From DAOUMU01 sp034409055 (GTDB lineage: Bacteria; Chloroflexota; Anaerolineae; 4572-78; J111), in assembly GCA_034409055.1 (NCBI GenBank), contig DAOUMU010000563.1:1-23477 (forward strand): a DNA stretch of 23,477 nt, in the 5' to 3' direction. This document shows, one piece after another, positions 8,143 to 15,954 of the stretch. Position numbers and translations under genes: made by a program. The number at the start of each line of letters is the position of its first letter. Position 1 is the stretch's first letter. A model generated the notes under the pieces. That model was not told the origin of the DNA. It saw only the letters and a program-made list of their open reading frames with translations, and searched no databases.

Positions 8143-8346
8143 GATATAGAGGGTAATAAGTTTTCTCCCTTGTGTACTTACACTATGGATCATATATCTT
8201 CGGTCGAAAACCCTGGCAAAAAGGAGATTTTTACGATGAAGACGACTCTGTACTGGGTAATGGACAAGCTAAGAGATCAATTGCCCTCTGGCCAATGCAT
8301 TGATATGTATCTGTTTGGAGGATTTGACTTAAAATTGAGAAAGTGA
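8143..8346 (+). pseudogene. 3' part of the small dndE-coupled gene split by the IS
   Basis: From the right GATAT copy this frame reads DIEGNKFSPLCTYTMDHISS and continues to a TGA at 8344-8346. Joined to 5427-5510 it gives a 95-aa protein. The first half matches the paralogue at 16159 closely up to the TYT residues. The second half is more divergent, though EIFTMK against EIYTKD is still recognisable. An ATG made by the IS end (8140-8142) happens to be in frame, so a truncated C-terminal peptide could in principle still be made. The function of the family is unknown. The end lies only 8 bp from the end of the converging - strand operon. Confidence 0.78.
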
Positions 8347-8354
8347 AGGTATTA

Positions 8355-9260
8355 TTATGAGCGGTTTTTTTGTAGTATGATTTTAGGCCGGCCGGGTATC
8401 ATATCTACCCCTGTATCATCAACAACCGAGGCATTAAGTATGCTAATAACGTTTAATTTACTATCGACTGGAACGGGGCTACGTAAGTTAATTGGTGTAA
8501 GTTGGAACTGATAATGCAACATAACTGCCCCTTTGTCGCCACTGTATTGTATAGTTTTCTTTGGCACGATTTTGAAACCATTAGCTTGAGCATACTCCAA
8601 TAGCTTACCTATGACAAAACATTTGTGTTGATAAGCTGCCGGACATTCCTTGGATAAATACCATTTAATTACAGTATCAAGCTGTTGCTTTAAGGTTGGT
8701 TCATATAGGTGACTATCTCGGATTAGATAATTCAGATATTTTTCTTTAGCGGTTGGATTACCCTCATGCTTTGGAAGATTATGAGTTAGGAGAATAATGA
8801 AGTAGGGGAAATTATAAGATAACTTTCTGTCCTGCAGAGAGGCTCTTTGCCTTTCTATTAAGGCATCTATAGCTGAGAGAGCACTGAATTCTTTATAGTC
8901 AAGCCCTCCACAATAGTCTAAGTTTACAAGGTCTACTGGGAATATCTGGTCAATCGTTCTTCCATAATCATCAGTTTGCGATCTCAGAATTGAGTCGATG
9001 TCGCCTAAAAAATAGACTGTCTGATTTTGGAGTCCTAAATTATAAGCTGTGTCCATTAAATGTGATAAATATAAATTTTCTTTTTCTACTGCAAAGACTC
9101 GATTAAGATATGGCTTCCAAGCCAGTACATCACCCATCCACGGTGATGGGAGTCCTAGATAAGAGAGCCTTCGTCCAGCCCTTTTGGATAACTTCTCAAT
9201 CAAACTTAAATCATCACTACGAACAGCCGCTTTACCGTGTGAGGAAAACGCTTCACTCAT
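8355..9260 (-). CDS. Rossmann methyltransferase-like protein paired with a GHKL ATPase
   Basis: This 301-aa protein is not one I can name. Residues 33-60 (SYLGLPSP...VFAVEKENLYLSHL) resemble motif I and the acidic loop of SAM-dependent methyltransferases. PVDLVNLDYCGGL at 108-120 sits where motif IV is expected, with D110 and D115 in reach. However, motif I lacks the usual GxGxG, so it may bind SAM weakly or have lost catalysis. A substrate cannot be inferred. The start overlaps the stop of the upstream GHKL ATPase gene (ATGA), so the two are translationally coupled. Both genes are visibly more AT-rich than the helicase and SMC genes upstream, suggesting a separately acquired module. Alternative: a non-methyltransferase Rossmann protein. 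Confidence 0.55.
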   Translation of the reverse strand: MSEAFSSHGKAAVRSDDLSLIEKLSKRAGRRLSYLGLPSPWMGDVLAWKPYLNRVFAVEKENLYLSHLMDTAYNLGLQNQTVYFLGDIDSILRSQTDDYGRTIDQIFPVDLVNLDYCGGLDYKEFSALSAIDALIERQRASLQDRKLSYNFPYFIILLTHNLPKHEGNPTAKEKYLNYLIRDSHLYEPTLKQQLDTVIKWYLSKECPAAYQHKCFVIGKLLEYAQANGFKIVPKKTIQYSGDKGAVMLHYQFQLTPINLRSPVPVDSKLNVISILNASVVDDTGVDMIPGRPKIILQKNRS

Positions 9261-10933
9261 GAGGATACCTCAGAAGTATCGAAGGTGTTGATAAGCGCTG
9301 TCTCTATTGACAAAGCGAGTTTCATAAATTCTTTAGAGTCCCGCCCCCCGCAGGCATCCGCAATAGCTTGCATAATGGTACGATAGATATGGGCTTCTCG
9401 ATGTGAGAAATCTAACCTTTCCGGTATATCAAGCACAATGACCTTCTCTTCTGGTAAATCTTCCTTGGCTAGGTCTTCAACGTTTTCAGTGTCATTTCCA
9501 ATGACTTCGCTTAAAGGGAGGGTATCATCTTCTTGTGGGGTATTTTGCTCTTGCGCTTTGATTAAAAGATCGAGAATTTCTTCAACCTTTCTTTCAACAT
9601 TTTCAGCTTGTTTCTTAATTTCCGGTTTGTCTACGTGTTTCTTTTTCTTATCAATATTCGATTGAGCTTTGCCCAGGTCGGAAATAATTTTTGGTAATCG
9701 ATCACGGGTAACCCCCTGTGACTTGACTTGTTTCTCAATTTCTGCAACTGCTTGAACTGTATCTTGTACCACGACCTTTGCATTATCTCTAGCGGAAAAC
9801 TGTTCTGCATACTTAGCAAGTCTTGCGAATTCCTTGGATGCTTTTTCAATAAACTCTACAGTATGTAGACTTTGGCGAACTCTTGTACGATCAGCAGATA
9901 AAATAATTTTGGGATCAGTAATGTATAGTTCACCACAGTACCAGCGAAAATAGATAATATTCCCCACGGAAGAATATAATCCCATATCTTCTGGGAGACT
10001 ACGGCTACCCACAGCAATGCCACGTTGCATAAGTGCTACACCACGTAAAGAGTCGTCAGAAATTTGCCGTTTGTATCGTTCAGAGGCAACATTTAAACAA
10101 GCCCACCCGAATCCTAATATATTTCCATTGTCATCAATTACATGAATTTTCTCTGGTCGCCCTAATCCTTCAACGTATGGTCTGTAAACGGGTTCACCAT
10201 TAACAAAGATATCTATCGGTCGATAATGTTCAGGGATCATCAATTTGAGCATTTCTCCAATTTCCAACGCATGCTCAAAGTTGGGATCTTGCGTTACCGG
10301 CGCAAGCAATCCAATGGAACGAGCAAAATTTTCAACGTCTTCAACTTTTTCTCGATCATCATCGTGTATGTCCAGTAAATGAACAGAGGTATAATGATTT
10401 TCAGGAGCCTCCTTGACTGGTCTTTCATTAACTCTAGTGTGAGCATTAAGTGTTTCCAGAATCGAATGGTGCTCACCTTCTAAACGTCGTTCCATAATGC
10501 CAGTAAGCATTTCATCAGCATTAAAAGCCACCCAATTTTTCTCAGCAACTCCATATTTACTTGAGTGTATCTCGACCCGAGATGCCATAGCTAAACCCGC
10601 CAGCTTACCTATCCCCATAAAACCAGAACTTGCAGTTATATTCTTAAATGATTTACCAAGGTTGCTCATAGCCGTCAAAAGCTCATCCCGGTCCATACCT
10701 GGACCATTATCAAAAATATGTATGTTGGGCCAAGCAACCTGAATATCTATTCGCTCCGGAGTTGGTTGGTCTGGCCAATCGCAAATTGCATCGTGACTAT
10801 TTTGTAGATACTCTCGTACAATTAAATCTGGCCTATCATAGAGACCATCGGTTAAAATATGTAGAAGGAAATCGCCAATATTTTCTTCGGTAAATTCGAT
10901 AGCTTCTTCTGAGCGAAACGGATCACTGGCCAT
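9257..10933 (-). CDS. GHKL (Hsp90-like) ATPase
   Basis: The 558-aa product has a complete N-terminal GHKL fold. The N-box is VREYLQNSHDAI with E41, N45 and D48. The G1 box is DNGPGM (75-80) and the G2 box GFMGIGKLAG (104-113). This is the arrangement of Hsp90/MORC-type ATPases that dimerise on ATP. A middle domain follows (about 200-350), then a lysine/glutamate-rich coiled coil (about 375-470) and a short C-terminal domain. No nuclease motif is visible. GGACGGAG precedes the ATG at 10933. The gap to the upstream 137-aa gene is 56 bp with no terminator, so it is likely in the same transcript. GHKL ATPases recur in bacterial antiphage systems, often as switches for a partner effector; here the coupled partner is the methyltransferase-like protein. 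Confidence 0.82.
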   Translation of the reverse strand: MASDPFRSEEAIEFTEENIGDFLLHILTDGLYDRPDLIVREYLQNSHDAICDWPDQPTPERIDIQVAWPNIHIFDNGPGMDRDELLTAMSNLGKSFKNITASSGFMGIGKLAGLAMASRVEIHSSKYGVAEKNWVAFNADEMLTGIMERRLEGEHHSILETLNAHTRVNERPVKEAPENHYTSVHLLDIHDDDREKVEDVENFARSIGLLAPVTQDPNFEHALEIGEMLKLMIPEHYRPIDIFVNGEPVYRPYVEGLGRPEKIHVIDDNGNILGFGWACLNVASERYKRQISDDSLRGVALMQRGIAVGSRSLPEDMGLYSSVGNIIYFRWYCGELYITDPKIILSADRTRVRQSLHTVEFIEKASKEFARLAKYAEQFSARDNAKVVVQDTVQAVAEIEKQVKSQGVTRDRLPKIISDLGKAQSNIDKKKKHVDKPEIKKQAENVERKVEEILDLLIKAQEQNTPQEDDTLPLSEVIGNDTENVEDLAKEDLPEEKVIVLDIPERLDFSHREAHIYRTIMQAIADACGGRDSKEFMKLALSIETALINTFDTSEVSS

Positions 10934-10989
10934 TTTAATCTCCGTCCTTAAATTCTTACAGGCTCATAGGATCTTCGTCTGTTGGTTTG

Positions 10990-11403
10990 TTACAAGGAAG
11001 ATAATCTTCCTACCAAATTCCACAACGGTTGCCCATACTCGTCTAACACACTGGCACTTACCTCGTGGATACCAGCATTGGCATATTCTTCTGCAATTGT
11101 CAAAATTTTATCCTGGCTAAGAAGCACATCCACCTCGTCCTGGTCGGCAATCGCCAATGCTTTTAGCAGAGGAATATCGATTTGCGGGCTGAATTGTGCC
11201 CAGCGGAAAATAGTGATGCGCTTACCGGTTAGCGGTCGGCGGTTGCCACGCTGGTAGCCCAAACTCACGGCCCACATAAACACATCCTTCATCGTGCGAA
11301 ATGGCACGCTAATCGAGTCGGTCCCTTCAGTGAGTTGTTTGTAAATGTCATGGACAGTTTCATCAATAGCCACTGTGTCACGGCTCACAGCCGATTCGGT
11401 CAT
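10990..11403 (-). CDS. Small phosphorothioation-associated protein (PbeD / dnd-associated type)
   Basis: This 137-aa protein follows the SMC-like ATPase with an ATGA overlap. It has no catalytic motif that I recognise. The region RTMKDVFMWAVSLGYQRGNRRPLT and the following IFRWAQF segment resemble proteins that I recall being annotated as dnd system-associated proteins next to PT-dependent interference operons. By size and position it would correspond to the fourth gene of a PbeABCD-type set. From that I infer a subunit role in the helicase/SMC complex. The C-terminal end (EYANAGIHEV...DEYGQPLWNLVGRL) looks like a packed helical segment rather than a disordered tail. Confidence 0.55.
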   Translation of the reverse strand: MTESAVSRDTVAIDETVHDIYKQLTEGTDSISVPFRTMKDVFMWAVSLGYQRGNRRPLTGKRITIFRWAQFSPQIDIPLLKALAIADQDEVDVLLSQDKILTIAEEYANAGIHEVSASVLDEYGQPLWNLVGRLSSL

Positions 11404-13361
11404 TTCGTCACCTCTACGATTTCAGTACAACTTGTTTTAGGGTTGAATTCCAGCCGATATTCGGCGCCAATGCGAGGCTCTAAATTTTGACGGGCCTGGT
11501 CGCGTAATTCTTCATCGGTTACAAAAAGTACCAATTGATCGGAGAGTTCCGGCAAATACCGGGTAATGCTGTTGCGGTGGTGGGAGGAAAGGCGGCCAAA
11601 CGGCGTATCCATCACCAATGGAGCCTCTTCCTCACTGATTCGAGACATAGCCGTGATAAATGAAAGGCTCAACACTTGACGTTCACCTGCTGAAAGCTCT
11701 GGCCGGGCTGGAAGCCCATAGCGGTCAATGACTTCCAGGTTGAAATCGGGACCTAATTGAATATCCTGAAAATGACTATCTTTCCAGATCAACTGTTTGA
11801 AGATTTCCTTCGTTTTACCCTCGATTCTCAACCGCATGTCGTCGGCAAACGCCTGGTACATTTCCGCAATAGCATCTGCAGAACGCTGGGCCAGATCCAA
11901 TTTAGTGCTCAATAACTGCTCTCGTTTTTCATCTTTGCGCGCTTTGGCAATCTTTGTTTCTAATTGGGTTATCTCCTTGCCCAATTTTTCAATCCGTTCG
12001 TTAAGTGAGCCAATTTCTAAATTGAAACCGTCTATATCAGCCAGAAAACCTTCTCTTTGCTTTTCTAACTGGCTGATTTTCTCAAGGGGAGATCCCTTGA
12101 GTTGCCGTCCCACATCATCTAGCTCGGCTTCTAGAGCCTTAATCAAATCGACCAGTTCGGTACGGCGCTGCATCGCCGCGTCGAGGTCTGCCCGTTGCCT
12201 TTCGATCCGTTCCTGAAATGGTTGCAGAGCAGCGTTGGTATCTAAAACATCATCTTCCAAGGAACCCGGTAAGCTACTGGTCATCAACTTCAGTAGCTGC
12301 TGATGTTCAGGGCTGCCATCGGTGAAGGGACGGCCACAGATGCAACGCATCTGCTCAATTAAGTCCTGCACAAACTGCTGCCGAATACTGCTGGGGATTT
12401 CGCCCCGTTCTCGCTTATCATCCAGAACACGTAGAGCCTGATTGATGGCTGGTTGGGCAACTACAAAGTAGGCTCCGGTTGCTAACTCTCGAATGCGGCT
12501 GATGGTAATGCTAAGTTCATCCTGACGTAGTCCCAAATCTCGCTCGATGCGGTCTCGCTGTTGTTGCAGCGCTTTGGCATTTTGTGTGTCTCGTAACTGT
12601 TGATTAATATCGGTAATCTTGCGCCGGGCGGATTCAACTTCGCTCTGTAATTCTTCTTTACGTTTATAGGCTTTCTCCTTTTCCAGGCGAGCCTGTTCAT
12701 CTCTCTCGATTAACTCGCGTAACTCTCCCCCCGTGATTTTCTTCAAATCCTTGCGATAATCTTGAGCTACAGCCTCCAAGTGTCGTCGGGCACGCCCCAA
12801 AATTTCTAGCTTCAGCACCAGATAAACAGCACTTTTCACTTCGGCGGCTGCTTCCGGCTTGGCGAAATTATCAATCTTCTCCCCGTCAAACAAAAAATAT
12901 GTTCGTACATTCGAGGGGAGAATAGCATTGATGGTACCAATGGGATTGTTGACTCTTTCAGCTTGACCATCCCAGCGCGTACGCATCATAGTGAAATTGT
13001 CGAAGGGTTCTACTTGGATATTGCCGTTAGCCTGCTTGACACCTTGCAGAGCCCGGCGTACCAGATACCGTTCGCCGTTGTGCAAAAAAGAAAGTTCAAC
13101 CAGTGTGCGCACCGTCTCGTCGGTTGCAGCCCGACTGATGGCTTCCTTACTAATCAGTTCGCCAACATTGTCAACAACCTTCACATTGTCAACACTGCGC
13201 CCATAAAGGCACCAATTTATCGCCAAGAACAGTGAGGTCTTACCGGCACCGTTAATACCGTGGATAACAGTAACCCGTTGCTGTTCATCTCTGGAAAATG
13301 TTAGTCTCTGTCGTCCATAATACTGGCGGAAGTTCTCAAGCGTGATCCGGTCTAGCTTCAT
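11400..13361 (-). CDS. DndD-like SMC ATPase of the interference operon (PbeC-type)
   Basis: The 653-aa protein is a second RecF/SMC-type ATPase, separate from the modification-operon DndD. It has Walker A GINGAGKTS (35-43), signature LSAGERQ (556-562) and Walker B APLVMDTPFGRLSSHHR about 25 residues later. The two coiled-coil arms (about 190-290 and 380-500) meet at a short RCICGRPF segment with C340 and C342, a CxC version of a Rad50-like zinc hook. It starts 6 bp after the 65-aa gene and overlaps the 137-aa gene by 4 bp. Proteins of this type are often auto-annotated as DndD. Its operon partners point to the restriction or interference side: probably DNA bridging or scanning together with the helicase. 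Confidence 0.82.
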   Translation of the reverse strand: MKLDRITLENFRQYYGRQRLTFSRDEQQRVTVIHGINGAGKTSLFLAINWCLYGRSVDNVKVVDNVGELISKEAISRAATDETVRTLVELSFLHNGERYLVRRALQGVKQANGNIQVEPFDNFTMMRTRWDGQAERVNNPIGTINAILPSNVRTYFLFDGEKIDNFAKPEAAAEVKSAVYLVLKLEILGRARRHLEAVAQDYRKDLKKITGGELRELIERDEQARLEKEKAYKRKEELQSEVESARRKITDINQQLRDTQNAKALQQQRDRIERDLGLRQDELSITISRIRELATGAYFVVAQPAINQALRVLDDKRERGEIPSSIRQQFVQDLIEQMRCICGRPFTDGSPEHQQLLKLMTSSLPGSLEDDVLDTNAALQPFQERIERQRADLDAAMQRRTELVDLIKALEAELDDVGRQLKGSPLEKISQLEKQREGFLADIDGFNLEIGSLNERIEKLGKEITQLETKIAKARKDEKREQLLSTKLDLAQRSADAIAEMYQAFADDMRLRIEGKTKEIFKQLIWKDSHFQDIQLGPDFNLEVIDRYGLPARPELSAGERQVLSLSFITAMSRISEEEAPLVMDTPFGRLSSHHRNSITRYLPELSDQLVLFVTDEELRDQARQNLEPRIGAEYRLEFNPKTSCTEIVEVTK

Positions 13362-13367
13362 TGCTTC

Positions 13368-13565
13368 TTACTCCGAAATTCCAGCTTGCTCGCTTTGTTC
13401 CAATTTCTCAGTGACAACGCGGCTAATAATGTCGTCGATTGGATCTTTGACACGCGGTCGTTCCATCGAGATATGTTCTTGTTCTAAAACCAATACCTCT
13501 GAAATAATGGTCTGAATAGACTCATCATAACCTTTAAATAATTCACGTAATCGGTCCTTTAGCAT
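13368..13565 (-). CDS. 65-aa small protein between helicase and SMC ATPase (PbeB-type)
   Basis: This short acidic protein (MLKDRLRELFKGYDESIQ...) is predicted to be mostly helical and has no known motif. It is supported as a real gene by CTAGGAG 8-14 bp before its ATG, by tight packing (12 bp after the helicase stop, 6 bp before the SMC start), and by the absence of any competing frame. A small protein in exactly this position occurs in PT-linked and other DNA-modification clusters, sometimes labelled DNA modification system-associated small protein. I infer it is a linker subunit between helicase and SMC ATPase. Confidence 0.7.
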   Translation of the reverse strand: MLKDRLRELFKGYDESIQTIISEVLVLEQEHISMERPRVKDPIDDIISRVVTEKLEQSEQAGISE

Positions 13566-13577
13566 CGTGTTAATCTC

Positions 13578-15659
13578 CTAGAAATCCATGAGTCCGTACT
13601 GTTTGGCCATATCCCACACCACATCGAGCGCTTGATGCTTATTCAGGGCTGGATTAGCAAATTCCTTGAATCGCTGCAACTCTCGGCGAACAATGCTACG
13701 TTCAGCCTCAAAAGTTGGTGAGTCTTGAGACACTGTCCAAGCTGTTGGCGGTACGGCAATCAAATCGTGGATGACCGAAAACTCTTTGCCTGGAGCCTGG
13801 CGTAGAATACGTCCGCGTCGTTGAATAAACTCACGGGGATTACTACTACTGGCTAAGATGAAAGCGGTACGTGTGTTGGGTACATCCACTCCCTCATCCA
13901 GACATTTCATCGCTACCAGTGCTTGCAAATCGCCATTGGCAAAGTCGGTCAGTAACTGTTGACGCTCCTGTGGGTCTTCTTCAGCAGTGAAGCGATGAAC
14001 CAACAATCCTTTTTCCCAACCCAACAAACGCAATACTTTGTCAATTTGCCCAGGCGCACAGTAGAATAGCGCATGCTTGATGTCGTCTTGGGTATCCACC
14101 AACTCAGATAGAACATCTAGCTTATTCTCAGCCTTATTGAGTAATTCAGCCCGTCGAATCAGTAACATCTTGAGGGCATGCTGCCCCTCCTCATCCTCAC
14201 GGTTTATAAGGCGAGCAATTTTTGCTGAGAGTTCTTCATATTTTTCCATTTCCTCATCGGTCAAAGGTACCAAATGAGGGTAGTAGTAATAGGGAGTCAA
14301 GCTAAAACCGATAGCTTTTTCCAATGGAAACTCAAACACAGTCTTGTCGAAATAAGTTCGCAAGGCTGCCGTGCCCGGGTCATCAAACCAACGGTCGGGA
14401 GTCGCTGAAAGCGCCAATCGAAATGGAATGTGCTGTGGATAATGTTGGCGACTTTGTTCTGCTCCCAAATGATGGGCTTCGTCAGCGATGAGCAATGATG
14501 GGGTGTTCAAACGAGCGATGCTTTCTTGAAATTCTGAGCTAATAAAGGTGGTATGGGTAGTAATTACGGAGATGAATCGCCGGTAATTACTGTTAAAATC
14601 CAGGATTTCGTGATTTAAGGCATCCAACCAACGTGCTTTACTTTGATAAGCCAGTAGTGGCCGATAACCAAAGGCTTGTGCCTCATTATGCCATTGGTCT
14701 ACCAAATGCTGGTACGGTACGGTAATGATTACTGCCAGTCGGTCCTCTTTTTCATATAAGTGAATTGAAGCGGCCAAAGCCGTGATGGTTTTGCCCGTTC
14801 CGGTAGCCATCTCAAACAAGCCCTGACACTGATTGGTAAACCACGCCTCAATCGCTTCTTCTTGATAATCGCGAGGGATAATATGGGCAGGTATTTGTGG
14901 ATTTTTAGGGCGAGCGGTTAGATAGGTCCCTGTGTCTTCCTGAATTTTCATCCAATCAGGCACTTTATAAGGCCGTTCATCACTTCTCAACTTGATGATT
15001 TTTTCTCTAGCCGCCTCTGGTAACTCAAATACCCGCACATTAACATCTTGATTGTCCCACAACCGCTGAAATTGTACTTTTCGTCGTTCGACCCAATCTA
15101 TCTGTTCTTCAATCCAAGAGCAGAAGATGTCAATTTCCTCGTAGTTACGGATGCCAGTGATACTGTCATTGTAACTACCATTGAACGCAATCTGATTCCC
15201 CAGAGTATCGGTAAAGATGCCAAACTTGGCATGAAATTCGTGATCCAATTTGTTACGTGGTAAAGCCAGCCGAAAATCTAGAATTCCATCTGCCACCATC
15301 CAGGCTAGGGCAGAAAGAGTGTCCTGCTCCAAATCTTTGGCGAGCATCTCAATACTTTTAAGAAGACTCGTCCACAAAACAACATCTTCACGGGCTTGGC
15401 TGCCAGTCCACAGGGCTTGCCAATCATCCTCACTCAAAATGGGACTGGTAATCCAGCGTGCCCGACCCTGATTATGAATCAGTCCCAGCAACCCCTTGGC
15501 CGCCAGGCGAATCCAACTGGAACTAAAAAACCCCACTCCCCGCTCATACCGGGTAGCGCGGGCCAGCACCGGCACAAAGAAATCCTCAATAATGTCGGCG
15601 GTGGAGGTATCTAAAGTTTTGGGTAAATTTAGTTCGGTAAAATTACTCATCTGACTCAT
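13578..15659 (-). CDS. PLD-like nuclease/DEAH helicase of the PT interference system (PbeA-type)
   Basis: The 693-aa protein joins two modules. Residues about 20-200 form a phospholipase-D-like domain with a single HxK-type motif (H143 and K145 in EFHAKFGIF, then N160 and S162 in FNGSYNDS), the pattern found in several restriction helicases. Residues about 260-640 are an SF2 helicase: Walker A ATGTGKT (285-291), DEAH (393-396), SAT (418-420), then LDEGVDVP and QRRGRILR as motifs V and VI. This architecture fits proteins called DNA phosphorothioation system restriction enzyme. It follows the regulator with a 17-bp overlap; a second ATG three codons in would reduce this to 8 bp. It is probably the DNA translocating or cleaving effector that acts on DNA lacking phosphorothioates. 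Whether the single HKD motif cuts DNA is untested. Confidence 0.85.
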   Translation of the reverse strand: MSQMSNFTELNLPKTLDTSTADIIEDFFVPVLARATRYERGVGFFSSSWIRLAAKGLLGLIHNQGRARWITSPILSEDDWQALWTGSQAREDVVLWTSLLKSIEMLAKDLEQDTLSALAWMVADGILDFRLALPRNKLDHEFHAKFGIFTDTLGNQIAFNGSYNDSITGIRNYEEIDIFCSWIEEQIDWVERRKVQFQRLWDNQDVNVRVFELPEAAREKIIKLRSDERPYKVPDWMKIQEDTGTYLTARPKNPQIPAHIIPRDYQEEAIEAWFTNQCQGLFEMATGTGKTITALAASIHLYEKEDRLAVIITVPYQHLVDQWHNEAQAFGYRPLLAYQSKARWLDALNHEILDFNSNYRRFISVITTHTTFISSEFQESIARLNTPSLLIADEAHHLGAEQSRQHYPQHIPFRLALSATPDRWFDDPGTAALRTYFDKTVFEFPLEKAIGFSLTPYYYYPHLVPLTDEEMEKYEELSAKIARLINREDEEGQHALKMLLIRRAELLNKAENKLDVLSELVDTQDDIKHALFYCAPGQIDKVLRLLGWEKGLLVHRFTAEEDPQERQQLLTDFANGDLQALVAMKCLDEGVDVPNTRTAFILASSSNPREFIQRRGRILRQAPGKEFSVIHDLIAVPPTAWTVSQDSPTFEAERSIVRRELQRFKEFANPALNKHQALDVVWDMAKQYGLMDF

Positions 15660-15873
15660 CCAACGGCCTCAACAAATCCAAAGCCGACACGCCTAACGCA
15701 GCAGCCAACTTTTCAACCGTCTTGAGAGAAGTGTTAGGCTGTGTGCCACTTTCAAGACTGGCCAAGTGGGAACGATTGACGCCCGCTTTTTTGGCTAACT
15801 CGGCTTGCGTTAAGCCCAACTTGGCCCGGTAATATTTGAGGTTTTGGGTTAAATATGATAGAATATCGCTCAT
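15643..15873 (-). CDS. XRE-family helix-turn-helix regulator
   Basis: The 76-aa protein is a single lambda-repressor-type HTH (YYRAKLGLTQAELAKKAG followed by VNRSHLASLESG) with a short acidic tail. It is the first gene of the leftward operon and overlaps the helicase gene. Two near-identical GTCGGA-N4-TCCGAC palindromes cover its promoter and the bases right before its start codon, so autorepression is the simplest reading. No Shine-Dalgarno sequence is visible because the proximal operator occupies that place. It would act as the switch for the whole seven-gene operon. Confidence 0.9.
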   Translation of the reverse strand: MSDILSYLTQNLKYYRAKLGLTQAELAKKAGVNRSHLASLESGTQPNTSLKTVEKLAAALGVSALDLLRPLDESDE

Positions 15874-15926
15874 TGTCGGATTTATCCGACATTTCTTATA
15901 TTAGACAAGTCGGATATTTCCGACAA
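15874..15926 (-). promoter_or_regulatory. Promoter and twin operators of the interference operon
   Basis: Reading leftward, TTGTCG (15921-15926), a 17-bp spacer and TAATAT (15898-15903) make a good sigma70-type promoter. Two palindromes GTCGGA-N4-TCCGAC lie at 15909-15924, covering the -35 region, and at 15875-15890, at or just after the expected transcript start. Their centres are 34 bp apart. The transcript would begin about 17-19 nt before the ATG, inside the proximal palindrome, so the leader is essentially the operator. The XRE protein encoded next is the obvious ligand, by inference. Confidence 0.8.
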
Positions 15927-15954
15927 ATAAAAAACCCGCCAAAAATCGGCGGGT
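15924..15954 (-). terminator. Intrinsic terminator insulating the interference operon
   Basis: On the - strand ACCCGCC (15948-15954 complement) and GGCGGGT (15934-15940 complement) form a 7-bp GC stem around a short loop, followed by TTTTTTATTT. It would stop transcription arriving from the right before it reaches the regulated promoter. The T-run directly abuts the distal operator. Confidence 0.8.

Noticed and set aside
5581..8346. A 921-codon open frame on the + strand across the insertion sequence
   Set aside because: It is antisense to the transposase, has no fitting ribosome-binding site and its product has no domain; only its last 67 residues, after the right GATAT copy, are real and belong to the split small gene.
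10990..15659. Assigning the symbols pbeA to pbeD outright
   Set aside because: Gene order and sizes fit, but I recall the Pbe gene details only from memory and could not run a profile search, so the names are given as types, not symbols.
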